Notes under the pieces: generated by a model
The model's input: the letters and a program-made list of their open reading frames with translations, nothing else
What the model was told of the DNA's origin: nothing
Database searches by the model: none
Origin: Chloroflexota bacterium
Lineage (GTDB): Bacteria; Chloroflexota; Anaerolineae; DTPP01
Length of the DNA stretch: 5,028 nucleotides
Assembly (NCBI GenBank): GCA_012514615.1
Contig: JAAYZY010000452.1
Location: 1 to 5,028 of the forward strand
Reading direction: 5' to 3'
Shown here: positions 1 through 5,028 of the stretch, in pieces
Layout: each line of letters begins with the position of its first letter
Numbering within the stretch: the first letter of the stretch is position 1
Position numbers and translations under genes: made by a program

Positions 1-32
1 ATCCACGCATCCGCTACGGGTCGGGCGAATAG
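1..32 (+). CDS. 3' end of an ABC transporter permease, DppB/OppB type (partial)
   Basis: The frame beginning at base 3 reads PRIRYGSGE and then stops at TAG (30-32); the two bases before it (AT) would complete an Asp codon, GAT. A C-terminus of the form D-P-R-I-R-Y-G is characteristic of the DppB/OppB inner-membrane permease of peptide/nickel-type ABC importers. The gene directly downstream is the DppC/OppC-type partner, which is the usual dppB-dppC order. The two are 27 bases apart and surely share an operon. Only nine residues plus the stop are inside the window, so the identification rests on this terminal motif and on the neighbour. The substrate cannot be judged. Confidence 0.75.
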   Translation, partial: PRIRYGSGE

Positions 33-47
33 GGCTCTGACGCGGTG

Positions 48-52
48 AGGAG
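48..52 (+). promoter_or_regulatory. Ribosome binding site deciding the permease start
   Basis: AGGAG at 48-52 lies 7 bases before the ATG at 60. The longer reading frame could start at GTG 45, but that would place this Shine-Dalgarno sequence inside the gene and leave GTG 45 without a good upstream site. ATG 60 is therefore preferred. Confidence 0.7.
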
Positions 53-59
53 AGACGAC

Positions 60-944
60 ATGGCAGACGTGATGACGGAGAAACGACCGATCCTGCACAC
101 GCAGAGCTCGTGGGGCATCGCCTTGTGCGAACTTCGGCGCAACCCTGGGGCCATCGCCGGCGCAGTGGTGTTGCTGTTGCTCATCCTGATGGCGGTCTTC
201 GCCCCGGTGCTGGCGCCCTACGATCCCATCAAAGTGGTGCCCCAGGCTAGCTTCCAGCCGCCCTCAGCAGAGCACTGGCTTGGGGCAGACCGCTACGGTC
301 GGGATGTGTTGAGCCGCATCGTCTACGGGGCCCGCATCTCCCTGACCGTGGGGTTGATCTCTGTGGGGCTGGCTGCCGCCGTGGGGGTGCCGGCCGGGCT
401 TCTGGCGGGGTGGGATACCGGGACCACGAGCGCGCTGATCATGCGTTTCACCGACGCCATGCTGGCGCTGCCGGGCATTCTGCTGGCCCTGAGCATCATC
501 GCCGTGTTGGGCCCCGGCCTCAGCAACGCCATGATCGCCGTGGGCATTTCCAACATCCCTACCTACATCCGCCTGGTGCGCGGCGGGGTGCTCTCGGCCA
601 GAGAGAACGTCTATGTCGACGCGGCGCGGGTCATCGGCTGCTCCACCACACGGATCATGTACCAGCACATCCTGCCCAACGTGGTGGCGCCGGTCATCGT
701 GCTCTCCACTCTGGGCATCGCCACCTCGATCCTTTCTGCCGCTAGCCTGAGCTTCTTGGGGCTCGGGGCGCAGCCTCCCACGCCGGACTGGGGCACCACC
801 GTCAGCGAGGGGCGTGACGTGTTGGACTTCGCCTGGTGGATCAGCACCTTCCCCAGCCTGGTGATCATGATCACCGTTCTGGCCATCAACCTGCTGGGCG
901 ATGGGCTGCGGGACGCCCTGGACCCCCGCCTGCGCCAGCGCTGA
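60..944 (+). CDS. ABC transporter permease, DppC/OppC family (peptide/nickel-type importer)
   Basis: This 294-residue inner-membrane permease is one of the two channel subunits of a peptide/nickel-type ABC importer. It would pair with the DppB-type protein ending at base 32, plus ATPases and a substrate-binding protein outside the window. Visible features in order are a cytoplasmic N-terminus, a first membrane helix at about residues 33-52, and the family signature HWLGADRYGRDVLSR at 72-86. The transmembrane core follows, with helices near 93-118, 133-155, 209-232 and 262-280. The EAA loop that contacts the ATPase lies around 185-207 (DAARVIG...ILPN). The late signature SFLGLGAQPPTPDWG is at 231-245, and the protein ends in a DPRLR tail. 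Length and motifs are normal for an intact member. A GTG at 45 would add five residues but is poorly supported. The substrate (oligopeptide, dipeptide, nickel or sugar) cannot be read from a permease alone. Confidence 0.95.
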   Translation: MADVMTEKRPILHTQSSWGIALCELRRNPGAIAGAVVLLLLILMAVFAPVLAPYDPIKVVPQASFQPPSAEHWLGADRYGRDVLSRIVYGARISLTVGLISVGLAAAVGVPAGLLAGWDTGTTSALIMRFTDAMLALPGILLALSIIAVLGPGLSNAMIAVGISNIPTYIRLVRGGVLSARENVYVDAARVIGCSTTRIMYQHILPNVVAPVIVLSTLGIATSILSAASLSFLGLGAQPPTPDWGTTVSEGRDVLDFAWWISTFPSLVIMITVLAINLLGDGLRDALDPRLRQR

Positions 945-973
945 CCCAACAGACAACCGCCGGACCAGCGGTA

Positions 974-1001
974 GGGAGGGGCGCAGGGCAGCGCCCCTCC
1001 C
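974..1001. terminator. Perfect 11-bp GC-rich hairpin, possible terminator or dispersed repeat
   Basis: GGGAGGGGCGC (974-984) pairs perfectly with GCGCCCCTCCC (991-1001) around a six-base loop AGGGCA. It starts 29 bases after the permease stop and precedes a plausible promoter, so it sits where a terminator would be expected. No T-run follows (the next bases are CCGCGTGCGG), so it is not a textbook intrinsic terminator. It could act without a U-tract, protect the mRNA 3' end, or be one copy of a dispersed palindromic repeat. The structure is seen in the sequence; the role is inferred. Confidence 0.55.
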
Positions 1002-1034
1002 CCGCGTGCGGCGGCTGAGCCTGAGCGGCTTGGG

Positions 1035-1064
1035 TTGGTGCATCTGCGCCAGATAGTGTAGAAT
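1035..1064 (+). promoter_or_regulatory. Putative sigma70-type promoter for the amidohydrolase gene
   Basis: TAGAAT at 1059-1064 matches five of six bases of the -10 consensus. TTGGTG at 1035-1040 matches the first three bases of the -35 consensus (TTG), with an 18-base spacer. The -10 box ends 48 bases before the chosen start codon at 1113. The position, just after a hairpin and in the largest intergenic gap of the window, supports it, but the -35 box is weak. No operator or riboswitch is recognisable in the leader. Confidence 0.4.
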
Positions 1065-1102
1065 GCCTCCATCTTGGCTGGCTGGCCCAGCAGCCGAACC
1101 TT

Positions 1103-1107
1103 GGAGG
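1103..1107 (+). promoter_or_regulatory. Ribosome binding site deciding the amidohydrolase start
   Basis: GGAGG at 1103-1107 lies 5 bases before ATG 1113. The open frame extends upstream to a TTG at 1074, but that start has no comparable site and its 13 extra residues do not resemble the family N-terminus. A protein beginning MIAINAGTLIDGTG is typical of the family. Confidence 0.75.
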
Positions 1108-1112
1108 ACAGC

Positions 1113-2333
1113 ATGATCGCCATCAATGCGGGGACCCTGATCGACGGAACCGGCGCAGCCCATTCAGGGATGGTCGTCTTGGTGGAGGGGGAGCGGATCA
1201 CCGCGGTGGGCAAGGCGGAGGCGTTGCCGATCCCGCCGACAGCCCAACTGTTCGATGCCAGTGGGCAGACCGTGTTGCCGGGCATGGTGGACGCGCACCT
1301 GCACCTCATGGGCGACGGCGACCCGGAGTGGGCTTGGGCGGCCCAGTCGGTGTCGGATTCTCTGGGCACGCTGGCCTTGCGCAGCTACGTCAACGCCCGC
1401 AAGAACCTGGAAGCCGGCTTCACCACGCTGCGGGACGCCGGCAGCCGCGGCTTTGTGGATGTGGCCCTGCGGGACGCCATCAACGCCGGCTGGCTGATGG
1501 GGCCGCGCCTCAAGGTGGCCGGCGAGCCGCTGACGCCTACCGGCGGCCATGCTGACCCCACCAAGGGACTGGCCCCTGGCGTCGCGGTGGGCTACCTCTC
1601 GGGCGTCTGCGACTCTGCCGATGAGGCCCGCCGGGCCACCCGCTACCAGATCAAGATGGGCGCCGACTTCATCAAGATCTCGGCCAGCCTCAGCGCCGAG
1701 CGGCAGGAGATGTCGTTCGCAATGATGCAGGCCATCTGCGAAGTGGCGCACTGGGCTGGGCGGCGGGTGGCCGCACACTGCAGCGGCGGCCAGGCGGTGA
1801 CCGATGCGTTGCAGGCCGGCGTGGACTCGCTGGAGCACGGCCGCTTCCTCAGCGACGAGCAGCTGGCCTTCATGGCCGACAAGGGCGTCTACCTGGTGCC
1901 CACCCTGGCCCCAGAAGGCCGAGCCATGCAGTACGGCCAGAAGGCCCTGGGCTATAGCGACGGCTCGTGGCAGTGGATGGTCATGGCCAACGAGAAGATG
2001 TATGACACTGTGGCCCGGGCCCACCGAGCAGGGGTGCGGGTGGCCACCGGCAGCGACGCCATCATGGCGGCGGTGCGCCATGGCGAGAACGCCTATGAGA
2101 TCGAGCTGCTGACCAAGGCCGGCTTCAGCCCCATGGAAGCCATCGAGGCGGCCACGCGGGTAGGGGCTGAGGCCCTGGGCATGGCCGACGAGGTGGGCAC
2201 CGTGGAGCCGGGCAAGTTTGCAGACCTGGTGGTCGTCGATGGCGACCCCCTGGCCGACATCCGCCTGCTGCAGAATCACGCCAAGATCAGGTGGGTCTTC
2301 AAGGGCGGAGCAGTGGCGGTCAGCCGCCCGTAG
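1113..2333 (+). CDS. Metal-dependent amidohydrolase, imidazolonepropionase / Xaa-Pro dipeptidase-like
   Basis: This 406-residue protein is a cytoplasmic hydrolase of the amidohydrolase superfamily (Amidohydro_1, COG1228 type). The N-terminal beta-sandwich (about 1-55) begins with the usual AGTLIDGTG. The barrel follows and carries the metal ligands in order: HxH at H62 and H64, a candidate carboxylated lysine K188 in GADFIKI, H222 (VAAHCSG), H242 (SLEHG) and the catalytic aspartate D315 (ATGSDA). The C-terminus returns to the sandwich with GTVEPGKFADLVVVDGDPL (362-380). The complete ligand set predicts an active binuclear metal enzyme. Characterised relatives cleave Xaa-Pro, Xaa-Arg/Lys dipeptides or N-acyl amino acids, so action on imported peptides is plausible but inferred from the permeases upstream. 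No signal peptide is visible. True HutI imidazolonepropionase is less likely because no other histidine-degradation gene is present. Confidence 0.9.
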   Translation: MIAINAGTLIDGTGAAHSGMVVLVEGERITAVGKAEALPIPPTAQLFDASGQTVLPGMVDAHLHLMGDGDPEWAWAAQSVSDSLGTLALRSYVNARKNLEAGFTTLRDAGSRGFVDVALRDAINAGWLMGPRLKVAGEPLTPTGGHADPTKGLAPGVAVGYLSGVCDSADEARRATRYQIKMGADFIKISASLSAERQEMSFAMMQAICEVAHWAGRRVAAHCSGGQAVTDALQAGVDSLEHGRFLSDEQLAFMADKGVYLVPTLAPEGRAMQYGQKALGYSDGSWQWMVMANEKMYDTVARAHRAGVRVATGSDAIMAAVRHGENAYEIELLTKAGFSPMEAIEAATRVGAEALGMADEVGTVEPGKFADLVVVDGDPLADIRLLQNHAKIRWVFKGGAVAVSRP

Positions 2334-2365
2334 CGGCCGCCCCCCAAAACGGCCATCCCCACATG

Positions 2366-2372
2366 GGAGGAG
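2366..2372 (+). promoter_or_regulatory. Ribosome binding site favouring ATG 2379 for the thioesterase
   Basis: GGAGGAG at 2366-2372 directly abuts an in-frame ATG at 2373, which is too close for normal initiation. The next in-frame ATG at 2379 is 8 bases after the GGAGG core (6 after AGGAG), the usual spacing. The choice changes the protein by only two residues. Confidence 0.6.
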
Positions 2373-2378
2373 ATGTCG

Positions 2379-2786
2379 ATGGGCTTTGATCTACTTCGTC
2401 CGGGCCTGCAGGGCGAGAAGCGCCTGCGGGTGGAGGCGATTCACTCGGCCCGGCACCTGGGCAGTGGCAACGTGGAGGTCTTCGCCACGCCGGAGCTGGT
2501 GCGTCTGATGGAGCAGGCCTCGGTGGCTGCTGTGGATCACCTGCTGCCGGAAGGGCACCGTACCGTGGGCACCTCTGTGGAGATCCGTCACCTGGCGGCG
2601 ACGCCGGTGGGCATGAACGTGGTGGCCCGCTCGGAAGTGCTGGCGGTGGACGGGCGACGCATCACCTTCCGCGTGGAAGCCTACGACGAACGGGAGCTGA
2701 TCGGCGAAGGCACCCACGAACGCTTCGTCATTGACCTGGCGCGCTTCGGGGCCCGGGTCAAGGCGAAGGCCGCCGACCTTTCGTGA
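2379..2786 (+). CDS. FlK-like hotdog-fold acyl-CoA thioesterase
   Basis: This 135-residue single-domain cytoplasmic protein (137 if ATG 2373 is used) resembles the fluoroacetyl-CoA thioesterase FlK family, which hydrolyses acyl-CoA thioesters as hotdog-fold dimers. Numbered from 2373, the characteristic segments are RHLGSG (27-32), VFATPELVRLMEQA (36-49), VGTSVEIRHLAATPVG (65-80), GRRITFRVEAYD (94-105) and GEGTHERFVID (111-121). The catalytic Thr/Glu/His of FlK (T42, E50, H76 by recalled numbering) correspond to T39, E47 and H73, all present with the same spacing; FlK R120 corresponds to R117. The loop between RHL and VFAT is about six residues shorter than in FlK and lacks its phenylalanine lid, so fluoroacetyl-CoA is probably not the substrate. 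Likely roles are clearance or release of a short-chain or aromatic acyl-CoA. The gene lies 45 bases after the amidohydrolase and 25 before the exporter. Confidence 0.85.
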   Translation: MGFDLLRPGLQGEKRLRVEAIHSARHLGSGNVEVFATPELVRLMEQASVAAVDHLLPEGHRTVGTSVEIRHLAATPVGMNVVARSEVLAVDGRRITFRVEAYDERELIGEGTHERFVIDLARFGARVKAKAADLS

Positions 2787-2797
2787 CGGCCAGCGGC

Positions 2798-2803
2798 GAG
2801 GTG
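2798..2803 (+). promoter_or_regulatory. Ribosome binding site deciding the MFS transporter start
   Basis: GAGGTG at 2798-2803 lies 8 bases before ATG 2812. The open frame extends upstream to ATG 2731, which would overlap the thioesterase gene by 56 bases and add 27 Arg/Pro-rich residues that look like out-of-frame translation of that gene. ATG 2812 is preferred. Confidence 0.65.
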
Positions 2804-2811
2804 CAGACGAG

Positions 2812-4077
2812 ATGGCGAATGAACCCACCGCGGCTTCGTCTGGGCCAGGAGCGGCGCGGGCGCGGCTGATCCAGCCCTTGCGCCTGCGCCGCTTTGCCTT
2901 CCTGTGGGCCGGGCAGGGCATCTCCGTCTTCGGCGACCAGTTCTACCTGGTGGCTCTGCCCTGGCTCACGCTGCAGATCACCGGCTCGGGGCTGGCGCTG
3001 GGCACGGTGCTGATGGCTGCCGCCGGCAGCCGGGCTGTCTTCATGCTGCCGGGTGGGGCGTTGAGCGACCGCTTTTCGCCCCGTAAGCTCATGATCCTTT
3101 CCAACGTGGCCCGGGCCCTGCTGGTGGGCCTGCTGGTCGCCTTGCTGGTGGTCGGTCGTCTGCAGTTCCTGCACCTCTACCTGTTGGGCTTGGCGTTTGG
3201 CACCGTGGATGCCCTCTTCTACCCAGCCTACCGCGCCATCCTGCCCATGTTGGTGGGTGACGACGAGTTGGAAGCCGGCAACGCCCTGCTGCAGGGCACG
3301 GGCCAGATGGCCATGTTGGTGGGGCCGGCGCCGGCCGGCTTGCTCATCGCCCGCGCCGGCTTGCCTGCCACCTTTGGGTTGGCCGCTGCGTCGTTTGCCC
3401 TGGCCGCGGCGTTGCTGTGGGCCATGCCCGAGGGGCAGCGGCGCATCGCCGGCTCGTCGCAGCAGACCCAGGCGGCCAGCCTGTGGGGCGATATTGCCCA
3501 GGGGCTGCGCTATGCTTGGCGCGACCCGGTGATCCGGGCCGTGCTGCTCATCATCGCCGTGCTGGACTTCTGCGTCGTGGGCGCGGCAGACGTGGGGTTT
3601 CCCTGGCTGGCCGAGCGACGCTTTCCGCAGGGCGCCGTGGCGCTAGGGGCGATGTTCTCGGCCTGGGGCGGCGGCGCACTGCTGGGCACCGTGATCGGCG
3701 GCTCGATCCGTCGGCCCCGCTACCTGGGGCCGTTCTTCCTGGGGATCGCTGCTCTCACCGGGCTGGGGCTGATCCTTGTGGGCTTTGCCCCCAGCTTGGC
3801 CTGGGTCACCGCCATCCTGGTGGCTATGGGGGCCGGCAGCGGGGTCCTGAACGTGGTGGGCGTCTCGTGGCTGCAGGCCCGCACCGATCCTTCGATGCTG
3901 GGCCGGGTGATGAGCCTGGTGATGTTCGCTTCCCTGGGCCTCTCGCCGCTGGCCCTGGCGCTGGCCGGCCTGGTGGTAGACATCAGCGCAACCGCGCTGT
4001 TCGTTGGGGCCGGCGTGATCATCCTGCTGGGTATGGGCGCGGCCGCGCTGGTGCCTACCATGCGCCGGATGGCCTGA
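2812..4077 (+). CDS. Major facilitator superfamily exporter (EntS / MFS_3-like)
   Basis: This 421-residue integral membrane protein has the hydrophobicity of a 12-helix MFS transporter: an N-terminal half at about 27-205, a polar central loop at about 206-240, and a C-terminal half at about 241-417. The start of helix 1 reads RRFAFLWAGQGISVFGDQFY, typical of the enterobactin-exporter EntS / MFS_3 group. The loop between helices 2 and 3 carries motif A as GGALSDRFSPRKLM (81-94). The conserved MLGRVMSL lies at 362-369, before the late helices. Such proteins are usually proton-driven exporters of siderophores, drugs or other small molecules; the substrate here is unknown. The protein looks complete, with a short polar 20-residue N-terminal tail and no signal peptide. 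It follows the thioesterase by 25 bases, so coupled transcription is likely. No siderophore or antibiotic synthesis gene is in view to suggest a cargo. Confidence 0.9.
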   Translation: MANEPTAASSGPGAARARLIQPLRLRRFAFLWAGQGISVFGDQFYLVALPWLTLQITGSGLALGTVLMAAAGSRAVFMLPGGALSDRFSPRKLMILSNVARALLVGLLVALLVVGRLQFLHLYLLGLAFGTVDALFYPAYRAILPMLVGDDELEAGNALLQGTGQMAMLVGPAPAGLLIARAGLPATFGLAAASFALAAALLWAMPEGQRRIAGSSQQTQAASLWGDIAQGLRYAWRDPVIRAVLLIIAVLDFCVVGAADVGFPWLAERRFPQGAVALGAMFSAWGGGALLGTVIGGSIRRPRYLGPFFLGIAALTGLGLILVGFAPSLAWVTAILVAMGAGSGVLNVVGVSWLQARTDPSMLGRVMSLVMFASLGLSPLALALAGLVVDISATALFVGAGVIILLGMGAAALVPTMRRMA

Positions 4078-4127
4078 GCGCTCGACCCAAGGTGGAGAGC
4101 GGACGGGCAGTCCCCTAGTTCTTTGAG

Positions 4128-4132
4128 AGGAG
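4128..4132 (+). promoter_or_regulatory. Ribosome binding site deciding the aldo/keto reductase start
   Basis: AGGAG at 4128-4132 precedes two ATG codons four bases apart, at 4136 and 4140. ATG 4140 is 7 bases away and opens the long reductase frame. ATG 4136 is only 3 bases away and its frame closes about 30 codons later. Initiation at 4140 is therefore favoured. Confidence 0.65.
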
Positions 4133-4139
4133 TGGATGA

Positions 4140-5028
4140 ATGAAGACGTTTCGGCTGGGACGATCGGATTTCCAGGTGACGGAGGTGGGGTTCGGCGCCC
4201 TTCCGCTGCAACGGCTCCACGCGGCTGAGGCTGAGCGAGTGGTGCGACGGGCGTTGGAGCGGGGCATCAACTTCATCGACACCGCCCGGGCCTACACGGT
4301 GAGCGAGGGCTACCTGGCGGCTGCGCTGGCAGGCTGCCGCGACCAGGTGGTGCTGGCCACCAAGACGCAGAAGACCGACGCCGCTGGCGCCCGCGAACAC
4401 CTGGAGACCAGCCTGCGCACCCTGCAAGTGGAAACCATCGACCTGTACCAGTTGCACGGCGTCAACAATCGAGCTGCCTGGGACCAGGCCACCGGCCCAG
4501 GCGGGGCGCTGGAGGCGCTGGCTGCGGCCAAACAGGCTGGCCTCATCCGAGAGATCGGTCTCACTTCCCACAGCCTGGAGATGGCCCTACTGGCGGCCGA
4601 GAGCGGCCTCTTCTGCACCATCATGTACCCGTTCAACTTCATCATGACCGACGCTGCCCAGCGGGTCATCCCCGCCTGCCGGGAGAAGGGCGCCACCTTC
4701 ATCGCCATGAAGCCCATGGGCGGGGGCATGTTCCCCCGAGCCGATGTGGCTCTCTCCTACTTCGCCCGGTTCCCAGACGTCTTGAAGCTGGTGGGCATGG
4801 AGAAGGTGGAGGAGGTGGACGAGGTGGTGGAGCTAGCTGAGGCCGGCTTCCCGGCCTCGGCCGATGCCCAAGCCGAGATGGTTCGCCAGCGAGAGGCGCT
4901 GGGAACCCGCTTCTGCCGCCGCTGCGGATACTGCCTCCCCTGCCCGCAAGGGATCCCGATCCCCTTGGTGATGGTGTTCGAGGCGGTGTGGGCGCGCCTG
5001 TCGCCAGAGCAGGCGCTGGCCAGCTCCA
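4140..5028 (+). CDS. Aldo/keto reductase with C-terminal iron-sulfur motif, COG1453 type (partial, runs off the end)
   Basis: The frame is open for 296 residues from ATG 4140 to the window edge, so the 3' end is missing. The N-terminus MKTFRLGRSDFQVTEVGFGA is the classic aldo/keto reductase opening. The catalytic tetrad is visible as D47 and Y52 (FIDTARAY), K75 (VLATKTQ) and H106 (DLYQLHG). The barrel continues through GLIREIGLTSHS and AMKPMGGGM (about 190-198). The usual NADPH-binding end is replaced by KLVGMEKVEEVDEVVE. A cysteine cluster follows: C259, C262, C265 and C268 in FCRRCGYCLPCPQGI, a C-x2-C-x2-C-x2-C-P arrangement suited to a 4Fe-4S cluster. This combination matches the COG1453 predicted oxidoreductases, most of which have a second cysteine cluster further on, here outside the window. 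The substrate is unknown; an NAD(P)H- or ferredoxin-linked reduction of an aldehyde or ketone is inferred. It follows the exporter by 62 bases. Confidence 0.92.
   Translation, partial: MKTFRLGRSDFQVTEVGFGALPLQRLHAAEAERVVRRALERGINFIDTARAYTVSEGYLAAALAGCRDQVVLATKTQKTDAAGAREHLETSLRTLQVETIDLYQLHGVNNRAAWDQATGPGGALEALAAAKQAGLIREIGLTSHSLEMALLAAESGLFCTIMYPFNFIMTDAAQRVIPACREKGATFIAMKPMGGGMFPRADVALSYFARFPDVLKLVGMEKVEEVDEVVELAEAGFPASADAQAEMVRQREALGTRFCRRCGYCLPCPQGIPIPLVMVFEAVWARLSPEQALASS

Noticed and set aside
264..1163. Long open frame on the - strand opposite the ABC permease.
   Set aside because: Its translation is rich in Gly, His, Gln, Arg and Pro, without recognisable motifs. It is the expected antisense shadow of a GC-rich gene and covers the hairpin and promoter region.
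1164..2279. 371-codon open frame on the - strand opposite the amidohydrolase.
   Set aside because: The + strand frame has a complete set of amidohydrolase metal ligands and a good ribosome binding site. The antisense product is low-complexity, His/Gly/Gln-rich and resembles no family.
2335..2354. Short inverted repeat GGCCG ... CGGCC just after the amidohydrolase stop, considered as a terminator.
   Set aside because: The stem is only five base pairs with a ten-base loop and no following T-run; this is expected by chance in such GC-rich DNA.
3321..3360. Cluster of GCCGGC-type palindromes inside the exporter gene.
   Set aside because: It encodes an Ala/Gly/Pro-rich membrane segment with GC-rich codons. 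No spacing or repeat unit suggests a separate function.
4136..4138. An ATG four bases before the reductase start, considered as an alternative start or a leader peptide.
   Set aside because: It is only 3 bases from the Shine-Dalgarno core, and its frame closes after about 30 codons with no recognisable peptide.
3720..4571. Open frame on the - strand spanning the 3' end of the exporter and the 5' part of the reductase.
   Set aside because: It crosses two well-supported genes and their intergenic gap, and its translation shows no motif. It is a GC-driven shadow frame.
4800..4833. Repetitive GAGGTGG-like tract, considered as a tandem repeat.
   Set aside because: It encodes the charged EKVEEVDEVVE helix normal for this part of the aldo/keto reductase family and reflects codon bias, not a repeat array.

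Overview
This is a GC-rich, densely coding bacterial window (by eye about two-thirds G+C). Every real gene is on the + strand, with strong AGGAG/GGAGG ribosome binding sites and short gaps. No rRNA, tRNA, CRISPR array, transposase, integrase or phage gene is visible. The gene content, the GC-rich hairpin between genes and the protein sequence style would fit a Chloroflexota-type bacterium, possibly Anaerolineae or Caldilineae. That placement is a guess, because no phylogenetic marker is present.

Layout. Bases 1-32 are the last codons of an upstream DppB/OppB-type permease. Next comes a complete DppC/OppC-type permease (60-944), so the left edge is the end of a peptide/nickel-type ABC importer operon. 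The 168-base gap at 945-1112 holds a perfect 11-bp GC-rich hairpin (974-1001) and a plausible sigma70-like promoter (about 1035-1064), which together suggest a transcript boundary. A second co-directional group follows: a metal-dependent amidohydrolase of the imidazolonepropionase / Xaa-Pro dipeptidase type (1113-2333), a small FlK-type hotdog thioesterase (2379-2786), a 12-helix MFS exporter (2812-4077) and an aldo/keto reductase with a C-terminal iron-sulfur cysteine motif (4140 to beyond the window end). Gaps inside this group are 45, 25 and 62 bases with no obvious terminator, so the four may be co-transcribed.

How they may work together (inference). The importer would bring in peptides or similar small molecules. 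The amidohydrolase is of a type that cleaves dipeptides or N-acyl amino acids and could act on imported material. The thioesterase, exporter and reductase do not form a recognised pathway with it and may be a loose metabolic neighbourhood.

I found no convincing new biological system. The points most worth a second look are the thioesterase, which keeps the FlK catalytic Thr/Glu/His positions but appears to lack FlK's fluoroacetate-selective lid segment, and the intergenic hairpin, which may be a dispersed genomic repeat.
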